Below, one piece after another: positions 45,520-53,725 of a stretch of 64,000 bases of DNA; position 1 is the first letter of the stretch, and each line of letters begins with the position of its first letter. The notes under the pieces were generated by a model. It had not been told where the DNA came from. It ran no database searches and saw only the letters and a list, made by a program, of their open reading frames with translations. A program made the position numbers and the translations under genes. Where the stretch lies: assembly GCA_944389385.1 (NCBI GenBank), contig CALXMC010000006.1, positions 1 through 64,000 of the forward strand, read 5' to 3'. The stretch comes from an uncultured Alphaproteobacteria bacterium (lineage in GTDB: Bacteria; Pseudomonadota; Alphaproteobacteria; Rs-D84).

Positions 45520-45870
45520 TCACTCCCTCGCGATGACAAAGGGGACTAAGTGGCTAATCCCGCAGTCTCTAACCACCCCGGGCTTGACCACCCACGCGAC
45601 ACATCGCGCGGGGCCCGGTGTCGCCCACCCCTCCAATGGAGGGGAACTTGGTGCGTTTCCGTCGTGGGGTAAGTTACCCTTTACAACGGATGGGGGGGCT
45701 GATTTTCATACCGTCGCGGAATAAAGTTCCCCTCTGCGGAGGGGTGGCACGATACCGGGCCCCGCGAAAATGCAATTTTTGTGGGTGGTTATTTGTGGGG
45801 GCGGGGGGGCGCGCAAAACGTGACGGGGGGTGGGGAATACGAATAACGAGCCACGAGTAACTCGCAACCA
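45520..45870. repeat. GC-rich interspersed repeat, copy A
   Basis: Shares blocks with 49320-49690: CTAATCCCGCA, ACCACCCACGCGACAC, CGCGCGGGGCCCGG, CACCCCTCCAATGGAGGGG, AAAGTTCCCCTCTGCGGAGG, GACGGGGGGTGGGG and CACGAGTAACT. Contains several perfect palindromes. No protein is convincingly encoded. Much richer in GC than the genes around it. Confidence 0.75.
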
Positions 45871-45951
45871 GCACCCGGGTATCAAATTTTCCTCTTGTGA
45901 AAATTATATAAAGTTTCTATGATGCAATTGGTTAATCAAAGGGGGATTGGA

Positions 45952-47103
45952 ATGTCAAAACTTCCGTTTTTGTTATTGTGTTTTGGAATGTTGGCGGCTT
46001 GTTCAAATGGTGGTGCGCCATCAACCGGGCATATACTGCGCCCTGGCGGAACGCCTGGGGAACGTCCTTTTGTTGACGAAACCAGAAATAATAACAAAAA
46101 CGTTACCAATATGATTATTACAAATGATGCCCAGGCGCAAACATCGGTTGCCCGTGCCCTGTTTGGCTATATGGGGCCTGTTGATTCAGATTTGTATGTT
46201 GATGTTGCGGATCTGGCGGTGAAAATTGCGTCGGGGACGGCAACTGAAACCGAGTTCACAGATGTTGATGAAAAAATCCTGAAACCCGCATTATACGTTG
46301 TGTCCCAGGGATTATACAGCGATTGTGGCGAAAGTGCGGATGTTGCGAAATGTATTGCTGCATGGCGCGCAGAATACCCGACCCGCGCAGAACAGAGTCT
46401 GAAAACGATGCTTGAAAATTTTGATATTATTGACATATCAGACGCATCATTTCAATCGACTGCGAATAAAACATTGACATTCGCCGTTGATGAAGATGGT
46501 AACATCGACAGCATATCTGTTGGCGGCACAAAATATGAGCGTGACGGCACGGAAAATATTTTCAGCAACGGTGATACAAAGTTACAGTATGTTACCGGCG
46601 CCCCGCGCGATGGGGATTTGAAATTATCATATTCTGATTTTGGTATGTATTATATCATTGAAAATGGTAATACGGGTCGCGACATTCCGTTTGCAGGTGG
46701 GTATGGGTCTCGTAAAATCGATGATATAACAAAAATTGAAAAAAGTTTAACATTCAACGGTAACGCCGTTGGCGTCGTTTATGATGCAGACAGCAGCATG
46801 AATTTACGCGATGGCCAGGCCGAGTTAACATTCAACAAAGAAAATCAAACAACGTCATTGTCAGTCAATTTTTCCAATTGGTATGATGTGACTGTGATGC
46901 AAAGCGGTGACAAGACGGACATAACGTTCGGCAAACTGGACAGTCAAAATTTGAAACTGAAACCAGATACAGAAAAACCGCATATAACCGATATGAATGT
47001 CGGTTACTATGGACCGGCCGGCACCCCGACCGAGGCCACCGGCACTGTCACATATCGCGAGACTGACGGTATCAGTATGAATATGGCGTTTGGTGTAAAA
47101 TAA
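45952..47103 (+). CDS. Candidate Slam-dependent surface lipoprotein
   Basis: The start chosen is ATG 45952 (MSKLPFLLLCFGMLAACSN) because a lipobox (LAAC) and GGGGGA Shine-Dalgarno fit; a longer frame to 45919 is less likely. The product is 383 aa. The C-terminal third is beta-rich and ends NMAFGVK, like the eight-stranded barrel domain of TbpB-type and other type XI clients. It is immediately followed by the Slam gene. Ligand unknown. Confidence 0.65.
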   Translation: MSKLPFLLLCFGMLAACSNGGAPSTGHILRPGGTPGERPFVDETRNNNKNVTNMIITNDAQAQTSVARALFGYMGPVDSDLYVDVADLAVKIASGTATETEFTDVDEKILKPALYVVSQGLYSDCGESADVAKCIAAWRAEYPTRAEQSLKTMLENFDIIDISDASFQSTANKTLTFAVDEDGNIDSISVGGTKYERDGTENIFSNGDTKLQYVTGAPRDGDLKLSYSDFGMYYIIENGNTGRDIPFAGGYGSRKIDDITKIEKSLTFNGNAVGVVYDADSSMNLRDGQAELTFNKENQTTSLSVNFSNWYDVTVMQSGDKTDITFGKLDSQNLKLKPDTEKPHITDMNVGYYGPAGTPTEATGTVTYRETDGISMNMAFGVK

Positions 47104-47112
47104 GCATAAATT

Positions 47113-48486
47113 TTGAAACGTTTTCTGATTGTTTTGTTGTTGATGATTTTGCCCGGGGTGACCTGGGCTGAATCTTCGGCGTCGAATGTTTCGGTTGAAA
47201 CGAACGACGACGGCACACACAGCGTCACAATGACTGCACTGGACGCGCTGAAATTGGCCGCCGCGATGGTGGATGATGGGAACCTGGATACGGCGGAACA
47301 AATATTAACCAAAATGCCCCCGTTGGGTGGCGGCCCGTTGGAAATAGAACGATGGTTTTTATTGGGGCGGATTGCCGGATTTCGTGGCGATTTTGATACA
47401 GCCATTGAAATATATCGTACTGTTTTGGATGCGCATCCTGATTTGGCGCGCGTTCGTTTTGAATTGGCAATATGTTATATGAAAACATCGCAATGGTATC
47501 GTGCAGACCATCAACTGCGTCTGGCGATGGCGGGCGAAGATTTGCCCGATAATGTGCGCCAGATGATGAATTATTATCGGTATTTCGTGCGTCAAAATAA
47601 AAATTGGAATATATGGTTTAATTTTGGTGCGACGCCTGATAATAACATCAACAACGCCAACGGCGGAACCCAGATTGTAAATTATATGGGCGGTAAATTT
47701 TACAGCGATTTGCCCGACCCAATATCTGCGATTGGATACAATTTTACACTGGGCGGAAATTATGAATTCAAATTGTCAGACCAATGGCGATGGAAATCTG
47801 ATGCGGGCGCATACGCCAGCATTTATGATATTCATGATTATGACGATTTATATCTGTACGCATCAACCGGGCCGCGCTTTATATGGTCGCGTGGGGATGT
47901 TTGGTTGGCGGCCGTTGGCGCGCGTCGTTGGTACGGATGGAATGAATATAATTGGTCGGCTGGTGCGCGAATTAACACAAACTATGATTTTACGCGTAAA
48001 TTATCAGGCGGCTTGAATTTGCAATATACGCGCAACAGTTACGATGATTATGGTGATTATCTGGATGGCGATACATTTGCCGCGAACATCAACGCTTTTT
48101 ATTCGATAACGCCAAACATATATGCGATTTTTCGCGGCGGTGCGTCGCGGGAAATCACGGTCGCGCGTGAATATTCGTATTGGATGCCAAACATCAGCAT
48201 TGGAATCGGCGCAGAATTACCGTATGGATTTAATGTGTATGTAGAACCGGCACTGTATTGGCAATTGTACGATGCGCCCCAATGGGTGATATATAACCAA
48301 GATTATACCCGTGTCACAGAACGCGATTTTAATCAAAGATATTCAGTATCCATATCAAACAACAAATTTGATGTAATGGGATTTTTGCCAACGATCGTAT
48401 TCAGTTACACACGCCGCGATTCAAATCTGTGGCAGCGCGAATATGACCGTTGGGCCGTGGAATTTACAATGTCACAACGTTTTTAG
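47113..48486 (+). CDS. Surface lipoprotein assembly modifier (Slam, type XI secretion)
   Basis: A 457-aa product with a TTG start (47113) and signal peptide ending GVTWA. Residues 40-160 are TPR-like (GRIAGFRGDFDTAIEIYRTVL). Residues 165-457 form an outer-membrane barrel ending in FLPTIVFSYTRRDSNLW and a terminal Phe, the DUF560/Slam signature. It moves lipoproteins to the cell surface. The neighbour at 45952 is the likely client. Confidence 0.82.
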   Translation: MKRFLIVLLLMILPGVTWAESSASNVSVETNDDGTHSVTMTALDALKLAAAMVDDGNLDTAEQILTKMPPLGGGPLEIERWFLLGRIAGFRGDFDTAIEIYRTVLDAHPDLARVRFELAICYMKTSQWYRADHQLRLAMAGEDLPDNVRQMMNYYRYFVRQNKNWNIWFNFGATPDNNINNANGGTQIVNYMGGKFYSDLPDPISAIGYNFTLGGNYEFKLSDQWRWKSDAGAYASIYDIHDYDDLYLYASTGPRFIWSRGDVWLAAVGARRWYGWNEYNWSAGARINTNYDFTRKLSGGLNLQYTRNSYDDYGDYLDGDTFAANINAFYSITPNIYAIFRGGASREITVAREYSYWMPNISIGIGAELPYGFNVYVEPALYWQLYDAPQWVIYNQDYTRVTERDFNQRYSVSISNNKFDVMGFLPTIVFSYTRRDSNLWQREYDRWAVEFTMSQRF

Positions 48487-48497
48487 TAATAAAAAAC

Positions 48498-48520
48498 CGC
48501 GCGATTGCGCGATTTTTTTT
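48498..48520. terminator. Terminator after Slam gene
   Basis: CGCGC GATT GCGCG hairpin followed by T8, between convergent Slam and rpmG. Confidence 0.8.
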
Positions 48521-48548
48521 CATAAAATTGCACGAACAAAAAGCAAAA

Positions 48549-48728
48549 TTAGTGCGACATTTTGCCTTCGGTCATAACGACATGCTTGCGCAGTTTTGGA
48601 TCATATTTGCGCATTTTCATTTTACCCGCGGTATTTTCAGAACGGGTGTTTTTTGTAGTAGTATAGTAATAACCGGTTTCTTTGTTTTCCAGTTTAATAA
48701 CTTCTTTGCTGCCCTTTTTGGATGCCAT
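48549..48728 (-). CDS. rpmG: 50S ribosomal protein L33
   Basis: A 59-aa product, MASKKGSKEVIKLENKE. NTRSENTAGKMKMRKYDP matches bacterial L33. It is the cysteine-free (zinc-independent) form. A monocistronic gene with AAGGAT upstream. Confidence 0.93.
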   Translation of the reverse strand: MASKKGSKEVIKLENKETGYYYTTTKNTRSENTAGKMKMRKYDPKLRKHVVMTEGKMSH

Positions 48729-48819
48729 TTCAAAAATCCTTTGCTTGATTTATACTGGGCGTAATGTTAGGCTAAAAATTACTGGAAATCAAGTACTTTT
48801 TATCATAAGATTTAACTCT

Positions 48820-48904
48820 GGGCGTATGGCGGAACTGGCAGACGCGCTGGATTTAGGTTCCAGTGGGGAAACCCATCAGGGTTCAAATCCCTGTACGCCC
48901 ACCA
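48820..48904 (+). tRNA. tRNA-Leu (anticodon TAG)
   Basis: The acceptor GGGCGTA pairs with TACGCCC; the anticodon arm CTGGA-TTTAGGT-TCCAG gives TAG. It has a long variable arm (GTGGGGAAACCCAT), T arm CAGGG-TTCAAAT-CCCTG and encoded CCA. Confidence 0.93.
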
Positions 48905-48943
48905 AAATTCACGACAGAAAACCGGCGACACGAAGTGGAACGC

Positions 48944-49033
48944 GAGCGTAGCGCAGCGGTCAAACTGGCAGACGCGCTGGATTTAGGCGCCACGGGGAAA
49001 CCCGTCAGGGTTCAAATCCCTGTACCCGCACCA
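48944..49033 (+). pseudogene. Partial tRNA-Leu copy 1
   Basis: From CTGGCAGACGCGCTGG onward it copies the tRNA-Leu, but the 5' end is unrelated and does not pair with the altered 3' acceptor (TACCCGC). The anticodon stem has mismatches (GCGCCAC in place of TTCCAG). Not expected to fold as a full tRNA. Confidence 0.7.
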
Positions 49034-49039
49034 AATATT

Positions 49040-49111
49040 AAACTGGCAGACGCGCTGGATTTAGGCGCCACGGGGAAACCCGTCAAGGTTCAAATCCCTG
49101 TACGCCCACCA
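49040..49111 (+). pseudogene. Partial tRNA-Leu copy 2
   Basis: Starts at AACTGGCAGACGCGCTGG and runs to TACGCCCACCA, lacking the 5' acceptor strand. It shares the variant middle GGCGCCACGGGG with copy 1, so one partial copy was duplicated from the other. Confidence 0.72.
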
Positions 49112-49121
49112 AAATCATTTT

Positions 49122-49241
49122 TTAATATACCGGATAATCACGTGGATAATCTGGGTTTGGTACAGTCAAAGACGATTTCACGCCACATGCCGCAGTCGCC
49201 AAAGATAACACCAATAAAAATCCCAAAAATATTTTTCTCAT
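49122..49241 (-). CDS. Small LptM-like lipoprotein
   Basis: A 39-aa product, MRKIFLGFLLVLSLATAACG, then VKSSLTVPNPDYPRDYPVY. The lipobox ATAAC and a C-G-x-K-x-x-L-x-x-P start fit the YifL/LptM family, which aids LptD assembly. Independent of a lysA or dapF neighbour here. Short, so confidence is moderate. Confidence 0.6.
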   Translation of the reverse strand: MRKIFLGFLLVLSLATAACGVKSSLTVPNPDYPRDYPVY

Positions 49242-49319
49242 AATGGCATTATACCCTGCATGCCCCCAAAAAGTCAAATCCCCCCACACACGCCCACCCA
49301 ATGTGACACGAGTAACTTT

Positions 49320-49690
49320 GCCATTGTCATTCCCGCGCCCGGGGTCCCCGCAAATACGAATGTATTTATGGGGTGGTTAAGGCGGGAATGACAAGAGAGT
49401 AAGTAACTAATCCCGCACTCTCTTACCACCCCGTCCCAACCACCCACGCGACACGTCGCGCGGGGCCCGGGTATTGGGACACCCCTCCAATGGAGGGGAA
49501 CTTAGACTGCGACGAAAACGTAACAAGTTCCTCTTCTAGCGGAGGGGGCCCGGTGTGTGGTGGTGGGCATTGGTACGTTTCCGTCGCGGAACAAAGTTCC
49601 CCTCTGCGGAGGGGTGTCGCGCAAAGCGCGACGGGGGGTGGGGTAATACGAGTAACAAGTCACGAGTAACCAGTAACCAAAACGGGGCGT
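49320..49690. repeat. GC-rich interspersed repeat, copy B
   Basis: Shares many blocks with 45520-45870, in the same orientation, and with 27399-27434 in the opposite one. Includes CACCCCTCCAATGGAGGGG, CGTTTCCGTCGCGGAAC, CCCCTCTGCGGAGGGG and GCGCAAAGCGCGACGGGG palindromes. No gene seen in this stretch. Confidence 0.75.
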
Positions 49691-49701
49691 GCGCCCCGTT
49701 T

Positions 49702-50700
49702 TTATATCAGTTTCCCCATTGCAACGGCTGTATCGCACATGCGGTTTGAAAATCCCCATTCGTTATCATACCACGCCGTCACATGTACCAATTTTTCGCC
49801 CAGCACTTTGGTTTGAGATGCGTCAAATATGGAACTGTGCGCGTCGCCTGTAAAATCAACCGAAACCATTGGCGTGTCGATGTACCCAAATGTTTCCGAT
49901 GTTGCCGCACGCATAGCATCATTCACCGCTTCAACGGTTGCCGCGCGTGACAGATTCGCCACCAATTCCACGACTGACACATCGGGCGTTGGCACACGAA
50001 TGGCCATACCGTCCAATTTGCCCGCCAAATTCGGCAACACCAAACCGATTGCCTTGGCGGCACCAGTACTGGTTGGAATCATAGACATCGCCGCCGCACG
50101 TGCGCGCCGAAAATCTTTGTGATTTTTATCCAATAATTGTTGGTCGCCGGTATATGAATGCACAGTTGTCATCCAACCTGATTCAATGCCGAACACTTCG
50201 TCCAACACGCGCGCCACCGGTGCCAAGCAATTTGTTGTGCATGACGCATTTGATACAATTAAATCGTTGGCGGTCAAAGTATCTTGATTAACGCCGAACA
50301 CGATAGTTTTATCCGCCCCCGCAGACGGCGCAGAAACCAACACGCGCCGCGCCCCGCAATCCAGATGCACGCGTGCTTTGTCCGCACTGGTAAATATCCC
50401 GGTGCATTCCATAACGACATCTATGTTCAAATCACGCCAAGGCAATTTTGACGGGTCGCGTTCTGACAAACATTTGATTCTCTGATTGCCTGCGATTATA
50501 TATTCGCCATCCAATTTCACATCCATCGGCAATTTGCGATGCACAGAATCATATTGTAATAAATAAGCGTTCTGCTCGGCCGGGGCCAAATCATTAACCG
50601 CCACAAATTCAATGTCGTCGCGCCCAGACACCAAAGCCGCACGTAAAACCAAGCGGCCAATGCGACCGAATCCATTTATAGCAACACGTATTTTTGACAT
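49702..50700 (-). CDS. gapA: Glyceraldehyde-3-phosphate dehydrogenase, type I
   Basis: A 332-aa product. NAD-binding INGFGRIGRLVLRA is at the N-terminus and catalytic Cys154 in SNASCTTNCLAPV. The catalytic His is in WMTTVHSYTGDQ. It oxidises glyceraldehyde 3-phosphate in glycolysis. Transcribed alone, divergent from miaA; a GGGGCG hairpin lies after its stop. Confidence 0.96.
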   Translation of the reverse strand: MSKIRVAINGFGRIGRLVLRAALVSGRDDIEFVAVNDLAPAEQNAYLLQYDSVHRKLPMDVKLDGEYIIAGNQRIKCLSERDPSKLPWRDLNIDVVMECTGIFTSADKARVHLDCGARRVLVSAPSAGADKTIVFGVNQDTLTANDLIVSNASCTTNCLAPVARVLDEVFGIESGWMTTVHSYTGDQQLLDKNHKDFRRARAAAMSMIPTSTGAAKAIGLVLPNLAGKLDGMAIRVPTPDVSVVELVANLSRAATVEAVNDAMRAATSETFGYIDTPMVSVDFTGDAHSSIFDASQTKVLGEKLVHVTAWYDNEWGFSNRMCDTAVAMGKLI

Positions 50701-50831
50701 TTTTATTCCTTTCCTTTGTTGTTTAATTACTTCGCGGGTATTTTATCATCCATACGCCACGGTGCAAAGCGAAAAATTAAAACGGACAGGTTCTTGAAAA
50801 TCGGTATTTTCGCGTATATAATACGCCCAAG

Positions 50832-51695
50832 ATGACTGAAAAACACACATCTTATATAATCACAGGTCCGACCGCGTCGGGCAAGTCTGGCTATGCACAC
50901 CAATTGGCAAAGCAGGTCGGCGGTGTGATTATTAACTGTGACAGTGTTCAAATATATCGCGGAATTGAAAATATTTCCGCCAGCCCATTCGCAGGCCACA
51001 AAATAACTGAAAAAATCGACGGTGTACCATACAGGTTATTTTCGATTTTACCATTGGATAAACAAATCAGTGTGGCGGATTATCTGGCGTTGGCGCGCGC
51101 CGAATATGATGCGGCAATCGCGTCGGGGCGCACACCGATATTTGTTGGCGGAACGGGCTATTATGTCAATGCGATAACGGACGGGATTTCGCCCATGCCG
51201 GAAATAACGGATGAAAATCGCCGCCGTGCGCGCGAAATGGTGGCGAACGATTTGGACGGGGCGCGCAAAATGTTGCCGCCTGAATTTACTGCAACCGATC
51301 CACAGCGTGTTGCCCGCGCAATCGAGGTGTTTTTACAAACGTCTCGTCATATAACCGAATGGCAAAAATTGCCACGCAGTGGTGCAATTACCCCAACGCC
51401 GTATAAAATTTTGATAAATCCAGATATGGATGAATTGCGCCCGCGAATTGCGTCGCGCATACCGCGAATGTTGGCGGGTGGTGCCGCGACCGAGGCTGCA
51501 TCCATCATCGATTTTGATTGGTCGCAATCGCGTGCGATTGGTGCGGATCAGTTGTGTGCATATATCCGCGGCGAAATTTCGCGCGAAGAATGTATCGCAA
51601 AATGGACAACAAAAACGAACCAGTATGCAAAAAGACAGCGAACTTGGTTCCGTACCCAGTTCGCCGCCGACGAGGTTATAAATCACGCAGTTTAA
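50832..51695 (+). CDS. miaA: tRNA dimethylallyltransferase
   Basis: A 287-aa product. P-loop GPTASGKS is at residues 11-18, then INCDSVQIYRG, GGTGYYVNAI and the C-terminal KRQRTWFRTQ. It prenylates A37 of UNN-reading tRNAs. It ends 1 nt before the stop of the convergent 184-aa gene. Confidence 0.94.
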   Translation: MTEKHTSYIITGPTASGKSGYAHQLAKQVGGVIINCDSVQIYRGIENISASPFAGHKITEKIDGVPYRLFSILPLDKQISVADYLALARAEYDAAIASGRTPIFVGGTGYYVNAITDGISPMPEITDENRRRAREMVANDLDGARKMLPPEFTATDPQRVARAIEVFLQTSRHITEWQKLPRSGAITPTPYKILINPDMDELRPRIASRIPRMLAGGAATEAASIIDFDWSQSRAIGADQLCAYIRGEISREECIAKWTTKTNQYAKRQRTWFRTQFAADEVINHAV

Positions 51696-52250
51696 TTATT
51701 GCCGATGCTGGTTGCGACCGCGCATTTTTATATAGTGTTGTTGAGCCTCGGTAAAATTTTTAATTTGTTCGTTTATATCGACTTGGCCGATGCGTTTTCT
51801 GACCCTTTTTTGCTGCGGTTCTGCTTGTTGCATTTGATTTAATTTTTTTTCACGTGCCTGATTTTGTTCCTGAACCTTGGCCATCAGATAACGTACGTGT
51901 TTGGATTTTTCAAACAATTCTGATCTTAACGCCACCGCGGCCAGATGACGAGTTCTGAATTTGTTGCTGTGAACCGTATATCCAGACAGGTAATCAGCCA
52001 TACCAACTGTTAATTTTTCAATAAATTTCAGTTGTTTTGGTTTTACGTTAATAAAAATGAATTGTTTTGTTTTTTGTATCAAAATTTGTTCAATTTTTTC
52101 ATCATACGGAATAATGTCGCGCCATTTGTCGCCAAATGTATCTGCATTTGCATAACTGTCAGGCGACAGTTTAACCGCCTCGCAAGTAATATGTTGTTTG
52201 AATTCGCAAAACAAATGTACGGCTTTGGCGCGTTCTTGTTCTTTGTTCAT
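51696..52250 (-). CDS. Hypothetical protein, paralogue of the next gene
   Basis: A 184-aa product. Shares with the 199-aa neighbour a FGDKWRDIIPY motif near residue 39, a R..LFEKSKHVRYLM segment, and a C-terminal RKRIGQVDINEQIKNF motif. The middle is helical and the 120-150 stretch Gln-rich. Same strand, 23 nt downstream. Function unknown. Confidence 0.6.
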   Translation of the reverse strand: MNKEQERAKAVHLFCEFKQHITCEAVKLSPDSYANADTFGDKWRDIIPYDEKIEQILIQKTKQFIFINVKPKQLKFIEKLTVGMADYLSGYTVHSNKFRTRHLAAVALRSELFEKSKHVRYLMAKVQEQNQAREKKLNQMQQAEPQQKRVRKRIGQVDINEQIKNFTEAQQHYIKMRGRNQHRQ

Positions 52251-52273
52251 GAAATTGCTCTTTTGGTTTTTAA

Positions 52274-52873
52274 TTATCGCACGTTTGATTTTGCTTGGGC
52301 GATAAATGTGTTGATTTTATTTTCAATATCGGATTTTTTGATATAAACACGCGGTCTTTTACGTGCCTGGATTTCCGCCAATTTTGCTTTGCGTGCGGCG
52401 GCTTCGGCCTGTTTGCGTTGCGTGTATTCACGATTGGCCTGTTTGCGGGCGATGGCAGCCTCGTACTTTGCGCGGGCTGCATCATGCTCGGCCTTCTTTT
52501 GATTTATTATATGTTGAACGAAATCGGATTCGTCGAACAATAAGTGCTTTAATTTTTTACGCGCACGATTCAAACTGCCGGTATCAGGTGCCATTTGAAC
52601 GAACACCGCCAAATAACCGGATATCATTTTAACCAACGCGCGAATTGCCCACAGATTATCCGTATCGGTATAAAGACGAATAAAAACCCGTGTTTCCAAC
52701 ACCAAGAATTCTTCTACATCCGGGCTGTATAATATATTATCACGCCATGAATCGCCAAGATTTTCGGCATTTTGAAATGATGCCCCATACCGATCCAAAA
52801 CTTTTTTCGTTATATACGGACGGTACCGCGCCATTATGCGTTCATTTTCGGCATATATTTCTTCTTGTGTCAT
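52274..52873 (-). CDS. Hypothetical protein, paralogue of the previous gene
   Basis: A 199-aa product. Has LGDSWRDNILYS, LLFDESDFVQHII and RPRVYIKKSDIENKINTF, which line up with the 184-aa neighbour. An Ala/Lys/Gln-rich helical stretch (residues 125-175) is probably coiled coil. The pair probably arose by tandem duplication. Confidence 0.6.
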   Translation of the reverse strand: MTQEEIYAENERIMARYRPYITKKVLDRYGASFQNAENLGDSWRDNILYSPDVEEFLVLETRVFIRLYTDTDNLWAIRALVKMISGYLAVFVQMAPDTGSLNRARKKLKHLLFDESDFVQHIINQKKAEHDAARAKYEAAIARKQANREYTQRKQAEAAARKAKLAEIQARKRPRVYIKKSDIENKINTFIAQAKSNVR

Positions 52874-52933
52874 TTTATCCCCTCAGGTTAATTTGACACT
52901 AATGTAGTACAAAAATATAAAATTTGTCAATAT

Positions 52934-53677
52934 TTATTTTTTTGAATCGCGTAATTTATAATATTCCCACATTGTGATTGGGGCGATGTCTGTTAATCGC
53001 ATTTTCTTTCGAACGCGATATATTCCATGAAATTCATCCCACAGCGATCCAAAATGAGCCCATTCCCAATCGATAATCCCTGTGATTTCCATTGTGTCAG
53101 GATTTACCAGGATATTGCTGCACATGTCGCCATGAACCAACCCGATGTCCGTTGTTTGCTTTTGGGGGCGCAAATCAGATAACCCGGGCAATTCTGCGTT
53201 AAACAAAGCATATATAATCCGCCCCAGGGTTTTGGCAATTTCCTGGCGGTGCGCCATAATTTTTTCCATCGGCAAATCCAACATAATCCGCCCTGGGATA
53301 AATTCAGTCGCATACACAACATATCCGCCGACATTACATACATCTATGCGTGGAACAGCGACGGGCACGACTGGTGCGATTGCGTCTGTGATTCTTTTTT
53401 CATACATAAATTTTTCGGTTGCCGCGGCCGCGTCATTTTGAAATTTACGGACTTTGAATACATATTTATTATCAACGATGAACGCCAAACTGCCGCCGCC
53501 CTTGGCCAGGCGGAAATTTTTCCAATTCAAATCATGATAATGGTTACGCAATGCAACCAATTTATCACGATACCCGAACAGTTTTTTATCGCGAAACGCG
53601 CGACGCCATTTGCGAACCGGTATAAAACACGATAAAAACCAAAGTGTTTCAAAAAATTGTTTCCAAGGTGCTAACAT
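52934..53677 (-). CDS. APH-type phosphotransferase
   Basis: The start chosen is ATG 53677 (MLAPWKQFFETL); the longer frame reads over the priA promoter. The product is 247 aa. A kinase N-lobe (KGGGSLAFIVDNKYVFKVRK) is followed by Brenner motif HGDMCSNILVNP and IIDWEWAHFG. It resembles aminoglycoside or choline kinases; more likely an envelope-sugar or choline substrate than an antibiotic. Divergent from priA. Confidence 0.75.
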   Translation of the reverse strand: MLAPWKQFFETLWFLSCFIPVRKWRRAFRDKKLFGYRDKLVALRNHYHDLNWKNFRLAKGGGSLAFIVDNKYVFKVRKFQNDAAAATEKFMYEKRITDAIAPVVPVAVPRIDVCNVGGYVVYATEFIPGRIMLDLPMEKIMAHRQEIAKTLGRIIYALFNAELPGLSDLRPQKQTTDIGLVHGDMCSNILVNPDTMEITGIIDWEWAHFGSLWDEFHGIYRVRKKMRLTDIAPITMWEYYKLRDSKK

Positions 53678-53725
53678 GTCACAAATAGTATTGAAAAAAT
53701 CGAAAAAAACAAGTATTTTATAACC

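Noticed and set aside
45618-45860. 80-codon frame in the interspersed repeat
   Set aside because: The other repeat copy does not keep the frame, and codon use follows the palindromes.
48944-49111. Two further tRNA-Leu genes
   Set aside because: 5' acceptor strands are missing or do not pair, and the anticodon stem is mismatched in both.
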